Source of the DNA: a virus
DNA length: 64,000 nt
IMG/VR virus record: IMGVR_UViG_3300008448_000023
Span: 1 to 64,000 of that record
Reading direction: 5' to 3' (one strand)
In this document: piece after piece, positions 6,972 to 14,172 of the stretch
Layout: each line of letters opens with the position of its first letter
Position numbering within the stretch: position 1 is the first letter of the stretch
Notes under the pieces: model-generated
Seen by the model: the letters and a program-made list of their open reading frames with translations, nothing else
What the model was told of the DNA's origin: nothing
The model's database searches: none
Made by a program: the position numbers and the translations under genes

Positions 6972-8735
6972 TTATGCCAAATCTACGTCAGTATTGTATT
7001 GTGTAAAGCCGTTTTCTTTGATCACTTTGAGAATGTTCTCAACACGACCAGCTAGTTCGTCTTTGTGACTCACAAGCCAGATACTCTTGTGGCGTTCGCG
7101 ACTCATCTTCTTCAACAAGCCCAGACCGTTTTCTACACCCTGTGTGTCCAGACCATTGTCCATGAGCTCGTCGATGAACAGCAAGTTGATGGGATGATAT
7201 AGGCTTTCCCAAACATCGCGGAATGCCCAGCTCATTGAAAGTATCAATCGGGTACGTTCGCCGCGACTCAAGTTATCAAAGTCCAGTTCTCGACCCAGTT
7301 CTTCAATGCTCACAGAAAGATCATTCTGGAACTTTACTGTGTGTGGAAGACCAATACGATCCAAGTAGTGTGTGAGACGTTGATTGAGATAGCTCAAGTT
7401 TTGGTCAATGATTTTCTTGCGCACAAAGCTGTCTTTTGATGTTAACAGTTTTAGCAAGAAGTCTTGATGCTCTTGCAGCCTGGTAAGATCATTCAGTGTA
7501 TCGTAGCTTACTGTCTGTAGAGCTTGGCCTTGCATGTCAGAAATTTGTTCGCCATACGGGTCTACCTCATTTTGACGAGTTTCTAGACTGTTTTTAAGTG
7601 TGCTCAAAGTATTGCGATGGTTTAGTGCATTTTCCAAGGTATCGTAGAACACAATGGGTGCTGTGCCCAACGGACCCAGTTTGGACAATGTGTCTTGATG
7701 TTCTTGCCTTTGAGTATCATTGGCCAGGAGTTGCAGTGCAATTTCCTGTAGGCTTTTTTCGCGATCAGCACGAACTTTGTCTAAACTGTTGTCGTGTATC
7801 TCTGTACCACAAGCAAAACACCGATGTTGTTGGATCTCTTTAAGATCTTTGTCTAGTTGTTGTTTTTGTTTTTGTAGCTTGATGTCGTCAGTGGCAATTT
7901 GTCGTATCCAAAGATTCAAGTCATCAATGGATTTTTTCTTGACGTGATAGGCGTCAAGATCACGATGGGCCTGGATTTCAACGTCAATGTTGATGTGTTC
8001 TAGGTCTGTGATAGCTTGTGCAAAATTTGCACAATCCTCAGTTTGTTTTTTCAACCAAAGTGTCTGGCGCTTGCGCAGGCTTTCTATCTGCTCTTCAATG
8101 CGCTTGTTGGCTTCTTGTACTGCACGAATGCGAAATTCTTCTTGCGAGATAGCATCCTTGGTTTGTCGATTTAACTCTTTGACACGATCTGCACGTTCGC
8201 TGAGTTGCGTAATACCCAACAACTGTTCAATGATGATTCTTTGTTCATTGGCTTTCAGACTCAGGAACGGTTCGGTATAAGTGTTCAGAGCCAGTACATG
8301 TTTAAACATGTCATGACTCATACCTAGTATATGCTCAATAGCATCCTGCGTTTCTCTGCTGTCACCTTGTGCTTCATCAGTAGCAGACTGTTCTTCGTTG
8401 TTGACGTAAAACTTCAGCACATTGGGTTTGCGTCCACGTTCAATCTTGTATTCTTTGCTGCCAACTGAAAAATCCAAACTCACCAACATGTGTTTAGCAT
8501 TGGTCTTGTTCACAAGATTGTCCTTGCGAATGTTTGACAGTGCATTGCCATACAAGGCATAGCTCAGTGCATTGATGATGGTGGTCTTACCAGTGCCGTT
8601 GCGACTGCCATCGCCACCTAGGTCAAGGTTCTCGCCTAGTACTAGAGTAAGGTCTCTGCGGTCAAAGTCAATGCCTTGTGTGGCATTGCCCACACTCATA
8701 AAGTTTTTTACAGTTAAATTTTTAAAACGAATCAA
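6972..8735 (-). CDS. gp46: Recombination endonuclease subunit gp46 (Rad50/SbcC-like ATPase)
   Basis: An SMC-type ATPase of 587 residues, close to T4 gp46 (560). It shows Walker A GSRNGTGKTT (43-52), a long coiled coil broken by the zinc hook CFAC (about 306-309), the ABC signature LSRGERTRL (about 486-494) and Walker B NLLFIDELMD (about 514-523). With gp47 it resects DNA ends for recombination-dependent replication and helps degrade host DNA. The start is TTG at 8735, supported by GGAG at 8745-8742 with 6 bases between them; no ATG fits the conserved N-terminus MIRFKNLTVKNF. In T4, gp47 lies just upstream; here two foreign-looking genes separate them. Confidence 0.92.
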   Translation of the reverse strand: MIRFKNLTVKNFMSVGNATQGIDFDRRDLTLVLGENLDLGGDGSRNGTGKTTIINALSYALYGNALSNIRKDNLVNKTNAKHMLVSLDFSVGSKEYKIERGRKPNVLKFYVNNEEQSATDEAQGDSRETQDAIEHILGMSHDMFKHVLALNTYTEPFLSLKANEQRIIIEQLLGITQLSERADRVKELNRQTKDAISQEEFRIRAVQEANKRIEEQIESLRKRQTLWLKKQTEDCANFAQAITDLEHINIDVEIQAHRDLDAYHVKKKSIDDLNLWIRQIATDDIKLQKQKQQLDKDLKEIQQHRCFACGTEIHDNSLDKVRADREKSLQEIALQLLANDTQRQEHQDTLSKLGPLGTAPIVFYDTLENALNHRNTLSTLKNSLETRQNEVDPYGEQISDMQGQALQTVSYDTLNDLTRLQEHQDFLLKLLTSKDSFVRKKIIDQNLSYLNQRLTHYLDRIGLPHTVKFQNDLSVSIEELGRELDFDNLSRGERTRLILSMSWAFRDVWESLYHPINLLFIDELMDNGLDTQGVENGLGLLKKMSRERHKSIWLVSHKDELAGRVENILKVIKENGFTQYNTDVDLA

Positions 8736-8741
8736 TATCTA

Positions 8742-8745
8742 CTCC
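8742..8745 (-). promoter_or_regulatory. Ribosome binding site that fixes the TTG start of gp46
   Basis: Minus-strand GGAG, 6 bases before TTG at 8735. It is the only good Shine-Dalgarno sequence near the conserved N-terminus. Confidence 0.6.
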
Positions 8746-8757
8746 GCAATAGTACAT

Positions 8758-8786
8758 AGTGTAGCAATTTTTAAGAAGTTAAGCAA
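8758..8786 (-). promoter_or_regulatory. Possible sigma-70-type promoter upstream of gp46
   Basis: On the minus strand TTGCTT (8786-8781) and TACACT (8763-8758) are 17 bp apart, within the 60-bp gap between the AMP-binding gene and gp46. The -35 matches only three of six positions. It would let gp46 be made independently of the two inserted genes. Confidence 0.3.
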
Positions 8787-8795
8787 GTTTTTCGA

Positions 8796-10265
8796 TCATT
8801 TGCACTGTCTAAAATACCGCATCAATTTTTGTCTATCAATTTTTCTACTTACAGTGTACTCGATTGGATTAAGATGCCTGGCAATTTTGTTAACCTTGAC
8901 ATGGTCAAAATGCCTGTCAAGGTACTGCAAAAACTCATGCTCGGCAGATTGACTTGGCGCCCATACGCTGAGATACAACTGTTGTTCTTCGTTGTCGATT
9001 ACAACTGTAGCTCCGTCTACGCCAAACAAATCATGAACCATCTTGTCAATGTCACCAAGATTTATCCACTCGTCACCAATTCTGAAATTAGTACCGCGGC
9101 CGTAAAAATAATAGTCGTTGTTTATTTTTTCAAATTTATCTGAACTGGTCTTCCACTGAGTTTCTCCTAGACCAAGAGCTCTAACATAGAGAAAACCGTC
9201 AATGATATCAAATTCAAAAAAATCATCTAGCTGTGGCCCAATGCGATTGGTAATATATTTGTCAGGATCAGTGTCTTGGTCAACGACCTTGACCAAAAAT
9301 CCATATCCAATGGTAGTATCACCAAATACATTTCGAATTGATGCAATATTTTTTTCTTGCATGAGTCGAACACATTGTTCGTTGACATAGAACAACGTAA
9401 CAATATCCAAATTAAAATCAATCTTTGGAGTCTGTTCTAAGAAATTGATTAGTTTTTCTGAGCTATAGAGTAAGATTTTGTTGATCTGATGGTCAGTCAC
9501 ATATTTGCACAAATTTTTGTAGTAATTTGAATCAGGATAATGGTTAAACACGTAGTGGTTTTTGCTTGTTATAAAACTAGGCAAAAAGTGATAACACATA
9601 CTAGCACCGTGATGTAAATTATTGGTATGTAAAGTGTTTTCGTTGGGTTGAAAATTCAAATGTTTACACAGTCGCAGAGTTTGCAAAACAATTTCCTGAT
9701 GAGTAATTTTGATTTGTCGCGGCAATCCAGTGGTCCCGCCTGTGGCAGTCCACACAGCATCTACATCGGGAGTTGCAAACGCAGTATTGAGTATTCTCGA
9801 TACTAGACTATGATTTTGAATTTGATAGTTGTCAAAGTCTTGTTCAGTTATTATGACATTGCAATTGAGTCGATTCCGTTCGTGATCCCAGAAAGAATAG
9901 AAATCTTTGTCGTTGGGATCAGTTTGTCTGCTGTAAACTATGGCAAAATCAACTTTACCGTGCATGGTCATTCTATGACTAGTTGCATCTTCCAAACTGT
10001 AAGCATGCGGCCAATCTACAATCATGATCATGCCTAATTCCCACACAGCAAAAACTGCACTATAGTAGTATGCGTTGGTGAGATTAAATTCTAACATCAC
10101 TGTCTGCCCTGGCCGAGCCTTGTATTTTTCTACCAGCAGTATTTTCCAGTAGTCAATCATCTCACAGAATTCATCTCTGTCGATTTGAAAAATTTCTCCT
10201 GTGTTTAGATTTTCTTGGTGCAGAACAAAGTCTGCAGATATTAGATTCCTCGAAAGAATGTTCAT
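8796..10265 (-). CDS. AMP-binding (adenylate-forming, ANL-type) enzyme
   Basis: A 489-residue protein of near-normal ANL length. The phosphate loop TATGGTTGLPRQIK is at residues 173-186 (consensus TSGTTGxPK, last Lys replaced by Arg). FGDTTIGYGF sits where the adenine-binding aromatic motif belongs, then YGRGTNFRIG resembles the hinge segment. Near the C-terminus YTVSRKIDR keeps the catalytic lysine of the xGKxxR motif. Such enzymes activate a carboxylic acid as acyl-AMP, and usually pass it to CoA or a carrier thiol; the substrate cannot be told. No carrier domain is fused. The start overlaps the stop of the TctC-like gene (ATGA), so the two form a translational pair. It appears intact and is unusual between gp47 and gp46. 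Confidence 0.75.
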   Translation of the reverse strand: MNILSRNLISADFVLHQENLNTGEIFQIDRDEFCEMIDYWKILLVEKYKARPGQTVMLEFNLTNAYYYSAVFAVWELGMIMIVDWPHAYSLEDATSHRMTMHGKVDFAIVYSRQTDPNDKDFYSFWDHERNRLNCNVIITEQDFDNYQIQNHSLVSRILNTAFATPDVDAVWTATGGTTGLPRQIKITHQEIVLQTLRLCKHLNFQPNENTLHTNNLHHGASMCYHFLPSFITSKNHYVFNHYPDSNYYKNLCKYVTDHQINKILLYSSEKLINFLEQTPKIDFNLDIVTLFYVNEQCVRLMQEKNIASIRNVFGDTTIGYGFLVKVVDQDTDPDKYITNRIGPQLDDFFEFDIIDGFLYVRALGLGETQWKTSSDKFEKINNDYYFYGRGTNFRIGDEWINLGDIDKMVHDLFGVDGATVVIDNEEQQLYLSVWAPSQSAEHEFLQYLDRHFDHVKVNKIARHLNPIEYTVSRKIDRQKLMRYFRQCK

Positions 10266-11206
10266 TGTTGCGAGCTAATGTTAAATTTGGAAATAATTGC
10301 GTTGTACTGTGTTTGATCGTTCTTGACTTTTTGTTTAAAATTGTTCAACGACATGGTGTGTAAAGAAATGTAGTCAAATCTTGACATAGTTTCTTGTACC
10401 CGTTGATCTTTTACTGCGTCACGTAGATCTCTTTCCAGTTGTTCTTTTACTGCTCGGGGAGCAGAGCTTGGCACATAAAAAGCACACCATGCAATTAGAG
10501 TAGTGATATTTTTACCAGTTAGTTCTTTTACTGTTGGAATGTTAGGATAGCGAGAATCTCGTTGCTCGGCAGCAATAGCAAACCATTTGTTTTTGCCAGC
10601 TTGGACCATGCTTTTGGTTGTTCCGGTACTGCCAAATCCATATGCTACTTGTTTGGTAGAAATATCAGCTTGCCAAGTACCAAAATCTTTATAAGGTACG
10701 TGAGTGGCCTTGTCTGTGAACAACAAACCATATTCAGCTCCTAATATATGACCCACTGAACCAATGTTCCAAGAGCTATAGGAAGGATTTTTCAAAATTT
10801 CTTGTTTAAGATCGTTGTAGGTCTGAATGCTAGCTGATGCAAACAAAGCCATGTTAGCGTCCAATACTGGAGCAACAGGTTCCAATCGACTAATAGGTTC
10901 GCTGTTCTTGAACAAAGAAGAATATGCAACCACAGTGCCGCCGTCTAAAAAACCAATGGTGTAGCCGTCAGTGGGTTGATCATTGATATGATTCAACCCA
11001 ATAACTCCAGCGCCCCCGGGTTTGTTTTCTACAATCACAGGTTGTTTCCATTTTTCAGTTAGGACTTCAGAAATTTTTCTTGCCATGACATCAGGACCTG
11101 AGCCTACTCCAACTGACAAGACAATTTTCACAGGTTTCTCGGGCCATGTTTGTGCATTAACAGCAAGAGTTGCAGTCAATGATAGAAGTGATAAAAATTT
11201 TTTCAT
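10262..11206 (-). CDS. TctC/Bug-family periplasmic solute-binding protein
   Basis: A 314-residue protein with an obvious signal peptide (MKKFLSLLSLTATLAVNA, cleavage near residue 18). TWPEKPVKIVLSVGVGSGPD is the hallmark opening of mature Bug proteins, followed by MARKISEVLTEKW, VENKPGGAGVIG and DGYTIGF. These bind carboxylates and similar small molecules for tripartite tricarboxylate transporters, or serve as extracytoplasmic sensors. No TctA/TctB membrane partners are present, so it would have to work with host partners. Bug genes are hugely expanded in Burkholderiales, pointing to the host. A Shine-Dalgarno AAAGGA lies 7 bases before the ATG. It sits between gp47 and an acid-activating enzyme, suggesting but not proving a carboxylate link. 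Confidence 0.85.
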   Translation of the reverse strand: MKKFLSLLSLTATLAVNAQTWPEKPVKIVLSVGVGSGPDVMARKISEVLTEKWKQPVIVENKPGGAGVIGLNHINDQPTDGYTIGFLDGGTVVAYSSLFKNSEPISRLEPVAPVLDANMALFASASIQTYNDLKQEILKNPSYSSWNIGSVGHILGAEYGLLFTDKATHVPYKDFGTWQADISTKQVAYGFGSTGTTKSMVQAGKNKWFAIAAEQRDSRYPNIPTVKELTGKNITTLIAWCAFYVPSSAPRAVKEQLERDLRDAVKDQRVQETMSRFDYISLHTMSLNNFKQKVKNDQTQYNAIISKFNISSQQ

Positions 11207-11218
11207 TTGATTTTTCCT

Positions 11219-12235
11219 TTAGAGATTTTGATAAATCTTCAGCAACAGTTTGTTGTCGTAAAATTCAGATTCAATGTTGGTGAGCTGGTCTGTCACAATT
11301 TGATCCACTGATTCGAACTTAACATCACCAGGAGCCATGTCTTCGTCTACACCTACAGCTTTGTTTGGAATCAGGGCCATCTCACGCAGGGTGTAGTCCC
11401 GCACAAAAGTTTCTTTGATGAAGTTGGCTTCTTCGTATGAAATCTCAATGTCTAAGTTAACTCTAACATGCATCTTGGGTCGAAGCAGAGACGCAGCGTT
11501 GTCGATAAGATTTGCAAGGCCGTAAACCCTGTAGGTAGGCTGATCGGGCCAAGCATGATATACTGGATCTTTGCCCCATTCTAACACAGCGAGTCCGCGT
11601 TCGTCGTCACCGGCGTCTGCGTAGTTGTGAGGGAACGCATTTCCAATGTAGGTGATATTCTTTTTAGTCTGGCGTTTGTGAAAGTGCCCAGTGAACACAT
11701 GACCAAAGCCTCCAAGATCTTCGCGACGAATTTCGCCATGATCCGGCATCTCTACCATGGCATTCATCAGGTAACCGGGCAGTTCAAAGTGTCCAAACAG
11801 GTAATCGCCTTTTAGTTTGGCCAAGCGTCGATGATCGTCCCCACATAACCAAGGGGCAATAGTGACATTACCATCGCTGAACCAATCATTGCAGATTTCC
11901 ACACGAGGGAGGTGCTTCGCCCACTCCACGCTTTGAATGTCACGTTTATCGCGATAATATAGATCGTGGTTACCAGGAATAAAATACACACGTTCAAAGT
12001 TGTCATTCATGTGCTCCAGGGCTCGTAGGCTGTAGTTCAGGGTGACAATGTTCAGACTAGCACGATTGTTGTGCCAGTCGCCTAGGAACAAACAGGTTTC
12101 ACAACCCTCTTGCTTGGCTTTTTCGGTAGCCCACTTCACAAAAGCCAAACAGTCTTCGTTGTGAACGGTGCTGTTTGACTTGAGCCCAAAATGTATGTCT
12201 GTGAAGATTGCGGCTTTTTTAAATAGATTACTCAT
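11219..12235 (-). CDS. gp47: Recombination endonuclease subunit gp47 (Mre11/SbcD-like)
   Basis: A calcineurin-type metallophosphoesterase of 338 residues (T4 gp47 has 339). The metal-binding motifs are in order: FTDIHFG (11-17), FLGDWHNN (50-57), IPGNHD (86-91), FGHFE and TGHFHKR. It is the nuclease partner of gp46; together they process DNA ends during recombination and replication. It follows gp55 with a 12-bp gap and precedes the TctC-like gene, whose ribosome binding site overlaps the gp47 stop. Confidence 0.93.
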   Translation of the reverse strand: MSNLFKKAAIFTDIHFGLKSNSTVHNEDCLAFVKWATEKAKQEGCETCLFLGDWHNNRASLNIVTLNYSLRALEHMNDNFERVYFIPGNHDLYYRDKRDIQSVEWAKHLPRVEICNDWFSDGNVTIAPWLCGDDHRRLAKLKGDYLFGHFELPGYLMNAMVEMPDHGEIRREDLGGFGHVFTGHFHKRQTKKNITYIGNAFPHNYADAGDDERGLAVLEWGKDPVYHAWPDQPTYRVYGLANLIDNAASLLRPKMHVRVNLDIEISYEEANFIKETFVRDYTLREMALIPNKAVGVDEDMAPGDVKFESVDQIVTDQLTNIESEFYDNKLLLKIYQNL

Positions 12236-12247
12236 CTACTGATTATA

Positions 12248-13144
12248 CTACTCATCTAGACTAGAAACAACCGGTCCGGACATTTCTGCTGCACTCTTAC
12301 CGCCGGCATTTTGACGAGTCCATGATGGGTTCAGGCCGTTGATTTCCAGGATGTCATCTCGTATGTTTTGCATTTTCTTCTCAATGTTGAGAATACGAGT
12401 AAAACTGTTGGTGATTGCGGCGGTATAGTAAGCGAATGGGTTCTGGCTTTTTGATTCGTCGAATTGTAGACCAATTTGACTGAGTTGAAGAAGAGCTTGT
12501 CCGCGCATTTCCTCGTTGTAGGTGTAGCCACGCCAGTTTGATCTTGTGGCATAGCGTTCACACAGTTTCATAAACATCATAGCAAGCTTGCGGGTCATGT
12601 TGCCGTGTTCTCTCGAAAACTCGCCAGTTTCTAAATCGCCCCGCCAATGACTACGGCCAACCAGATAGGGATTTTTATCTTCATCTATGCGATAGTGTTC
12701 AAACGGCGGGAAATTCAATCTTACATAGTTCATGTCCAGCACCGGAACCTCTACTAGGTCATCCAAGGGGTCTGTTTCGACATCGTCTAGTTCAAAGATT
12801 TCATCCAGTTTCTTTTTCTTTTGCTCAGCTTTGGTAAGTTTTTTAGGTGCTTTGGGAATGTGATCCCAACAGGTAATACGAAACACTAGATCAGTGTTGG
12901 CAATTTTCTTCTGATCAATTACTTCGCCTGTTTCGCGCTTGATGCGGTCTGCACGGTTCTTACGTGCTTCAACCACAGTGCGTTGATTGATTTTGTCTAC
13001 GCTGGGCAGTATCAAATCAAATTGATGATCCAATACTCTATCTCTGTACCAACAGTAGGTATTTTTACTGAGGTGAATTTCTTTGAGAATGTCTCGATTG
13101 TTAAGGTAGTTGACCTTGGCAGGGGTTTTTGTTAGTAATGTCAT
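12248..13144 (-). CDS. gp55: Late-transcription sigma factor gp55
   Basis: The start is taken at ATG 13144 (298 residues), because VNYLNNRDILKEI just after it matches the T4 gp55 opening YNYVNNKELLQAI; an upstream TTG/ATG extension would run through the promoter. The C-terminal third has WRGYTYNEEMRGQALLQLS and DESKSQNPFAYYTAAITNSF, the region-2-like core of gp55 that binds RNA polymerase and the -10 element. T4 gp55 has 185 residues; this one is longer by a middle acidic and lysine-rich segment (about 120-170). It should direct transcription from TATAAATA sites with the sliding clamp. It leads the minus-strand operon. Confidence 0.85.
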   Translation of the reverse strand: MTLLTKTPAKVNYLNNRDILKEIHLSKNTYCWYRDRVLDHQFDLILPSVDKINQRTVVEARKNRADRIKRETGEVIDQKKIANTDLVFRITCWDHIPKAPKKLTKAEQKKKKLDEIFELDDVETDPLDDLVEVPVLDMNYVRLNFPPFEHYRIDEDKNPYLVGRSHWRGDLETGEFSREHGNMTRKLAMMFMKLCERYATRSNWRGYTYNEEMRGQALLQLSQIGLQFDESKSQNPFAYYTAAITNSFTRILNIEKKMQNIRDDILEINGLNPSWTRQNAGGKSAAEMSGPVVSSLDE

Positions 13145-13154
13145 AGATGTATGT

Positions 13155-13182
13155 ATTGTAGCATTTACGCAACAGTTGTCAA
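13155..13182 (-). promoter_or_regulatory. Strong sigma-70-type promoter for the gp55 operon
   Basis: On the minus strand TTGACA (13182-13177) and TACAAT (13160-13155) are 16 bp apart. The expected transcription start falls only about 4 bases before the gp55 ATG at 13144, so the mRNA would be almost leaderless. This is what an early phage gene using unmodified host polymerase would need. Confidence 0.7.
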
Positions 13183-13191
13183 CCAGAATTT

Positions 13192-13199
13192 GGTAAATA
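13192..13199 (+). promoter_or_regulatory. Late-promoter-like GGTAAATA before the Gln-rich gene
   Basis: GGTAAATA shares TAAATA with the T4 late element and ends 18 bp before ATG 13218. The same GGTAAATA recurs at 41367. It is divergent from the gp55 promoter. Confidence 0.4.
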
Positions 13200-13217
13200 T
13201 GGTAAACAGGAGCCATT

Positions 13218-13740
13218 ATGCTTACAGCACCGGACTATTACTATTATCAACAACAGCAACAGGCAAACGCCTACAATGCTTATATTCAACAACAGCAACA
13301 AGCCCAGCAACAAGCCCAGCAACAGGCCTATCTGCAACAACAAGCCTATCTTGCACAACAACAAGCATACTATGCTTATCAAGCTCAACAGCAACAAATT
13401 GCGCAACAACAAGCCTATCAACAGTATTTACAACAGCAACAACTGGCCGCGCAACAAGCAGCTCAAGCAGCCGAACAGGCTCGTCAGTCTGCTGAAAACG
13501 CCGCTATTGAACAGGCTCGTGCTGCCCAGGCCGCACAGGTCGCTGCTATTCAGGCCGCTGCCCTGGCTGCTCAAGACATACTGGCTGCGCAGACTGCACA
13601 GGCTGCACAAGCCGCTCAAGATTTGGCAGCCGCACAGATACAGGCACAAATTGCTGCACAACAGTCAGCTGCCGCTGCCGCTGCTGCCGCGCAACAACAA
13701 CAACAATTACAACTGGCATTGCAGGCACAAGGACAAGAAC
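13218..13740 (+). repeat. CAA/CAG and GCN low-complexity repeat tract
   Basis: Imperfect short repeats of CAACAACAGCAACAAGCC type coding for glutamine runs, changing downstream to GCN-rich repeats. The tract is in frame and lies within the Gln/Ala-rich gene. It is a likely site of slippage-driven length variation. Confidence 0.75.
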
Positions 13741-14117
13741 AATTTGCTGCTTCGGTGGCTGTGGCTGTAGGACAAGCATCCAACAGTGTGACAGCCAGCA
13801 TTGAACAAGCTCAGGTAGCTGCTGGTCGTACTCTGTTTTTGATTGATGTGTCTGACATAGTGGTCACTCAACCTGAACAGAGCTTCTATTCAGATCCGCA
13901 GTACACAGCGCAACAACCAGTAAACGTGCGAATTGGACCCACTTCCACAGTATATGATCCCAGTGTGCCCACGGTTACAACATCAGCTGCAACCACAGGA
14001 TCAGTAAACACCAACTACAGTATAAATGTTGGATCAGATTACAATCTGGCTTTGCAACAGCTGGACAACCAAATCTACGCAGGACCTGCGGTTAGACTAA
14101 CACCTGTTGCAGTGTAA
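13218..14117 (+). CDS. Gln/Ala-rich low-complexity protein, probably virion-associated
   Basis: A 299-residue protein. Residues 1-75 are mostly Q with Y and A (opening APDYYYYQQQQQ), 75-190 are A and Q, and the last 100 residues are ordinary Thr/Ser/Val-rich sequence. The DNA is correspondingly built of CAA/CAG and GCN repeats. An AGGAG Shine-Dalgarno sits 7 bases before the ATG. The composition is prion-like in the first part and alanine-helical in the second. It heads the structural block and has a late-promoter-like site, so a virion role is likely, for example a flexible or multimeric tail or head part; the function is unknown. Confidence 0.75.
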   Translation: MLTAPDYYYYQQQQQANAYNAYIQQQQQAQQQAQQQAYLQQQAYLAQQQAYYAYQAQQQQIAQQQAYQQYLQQQQLAAQQAAQAAEQARQSAENAAIEQARAAQAAQVAAIQAAALAAQDILAAQTAQAAQAAQDLAAAQIQAQIAAQQSAAAAAAAAQQQQQLQLALQAQGQEQFAASVAVAVGQASNSVTASIEQAQVAAGRTLFLIDVSDIVVTQPEQSFYSDPQYTAQQPVNVRIGPTSTVYDPSVPTVTTSAATTGSVNTNYSINVGSDYNLALQQLDNQIYAGPAVRLTPVAV

Positions 14118-14144
14118 TCAGTTATCTACGCCTTTTTTGTTTTG

Positions 14145-14152
14145 AGTAAATA
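14145..14152 (+). promoter_or_regulatory. Late-promoter-like AGTAAATA before the tube-cap-like gene
   Basis: AGTAAATA shares TAAATA with the T4 late element and ends 20 bp before ATG 14173. An AAAGG ribosome binding site follows at about 14158-14163. Confidence 0.35.
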
Positions 14153-14172
14153 ACATATAAAGGTCAGTAGAT

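Noticed and set aside
13151-13770. Several frames in both directions across the Gln-rich gene
   Set aside because: CAA/GCN repeats leave all frames open; only the 13218 frame has a strong ribosome binding site and an ordinary non-repetitive C-terminal part.
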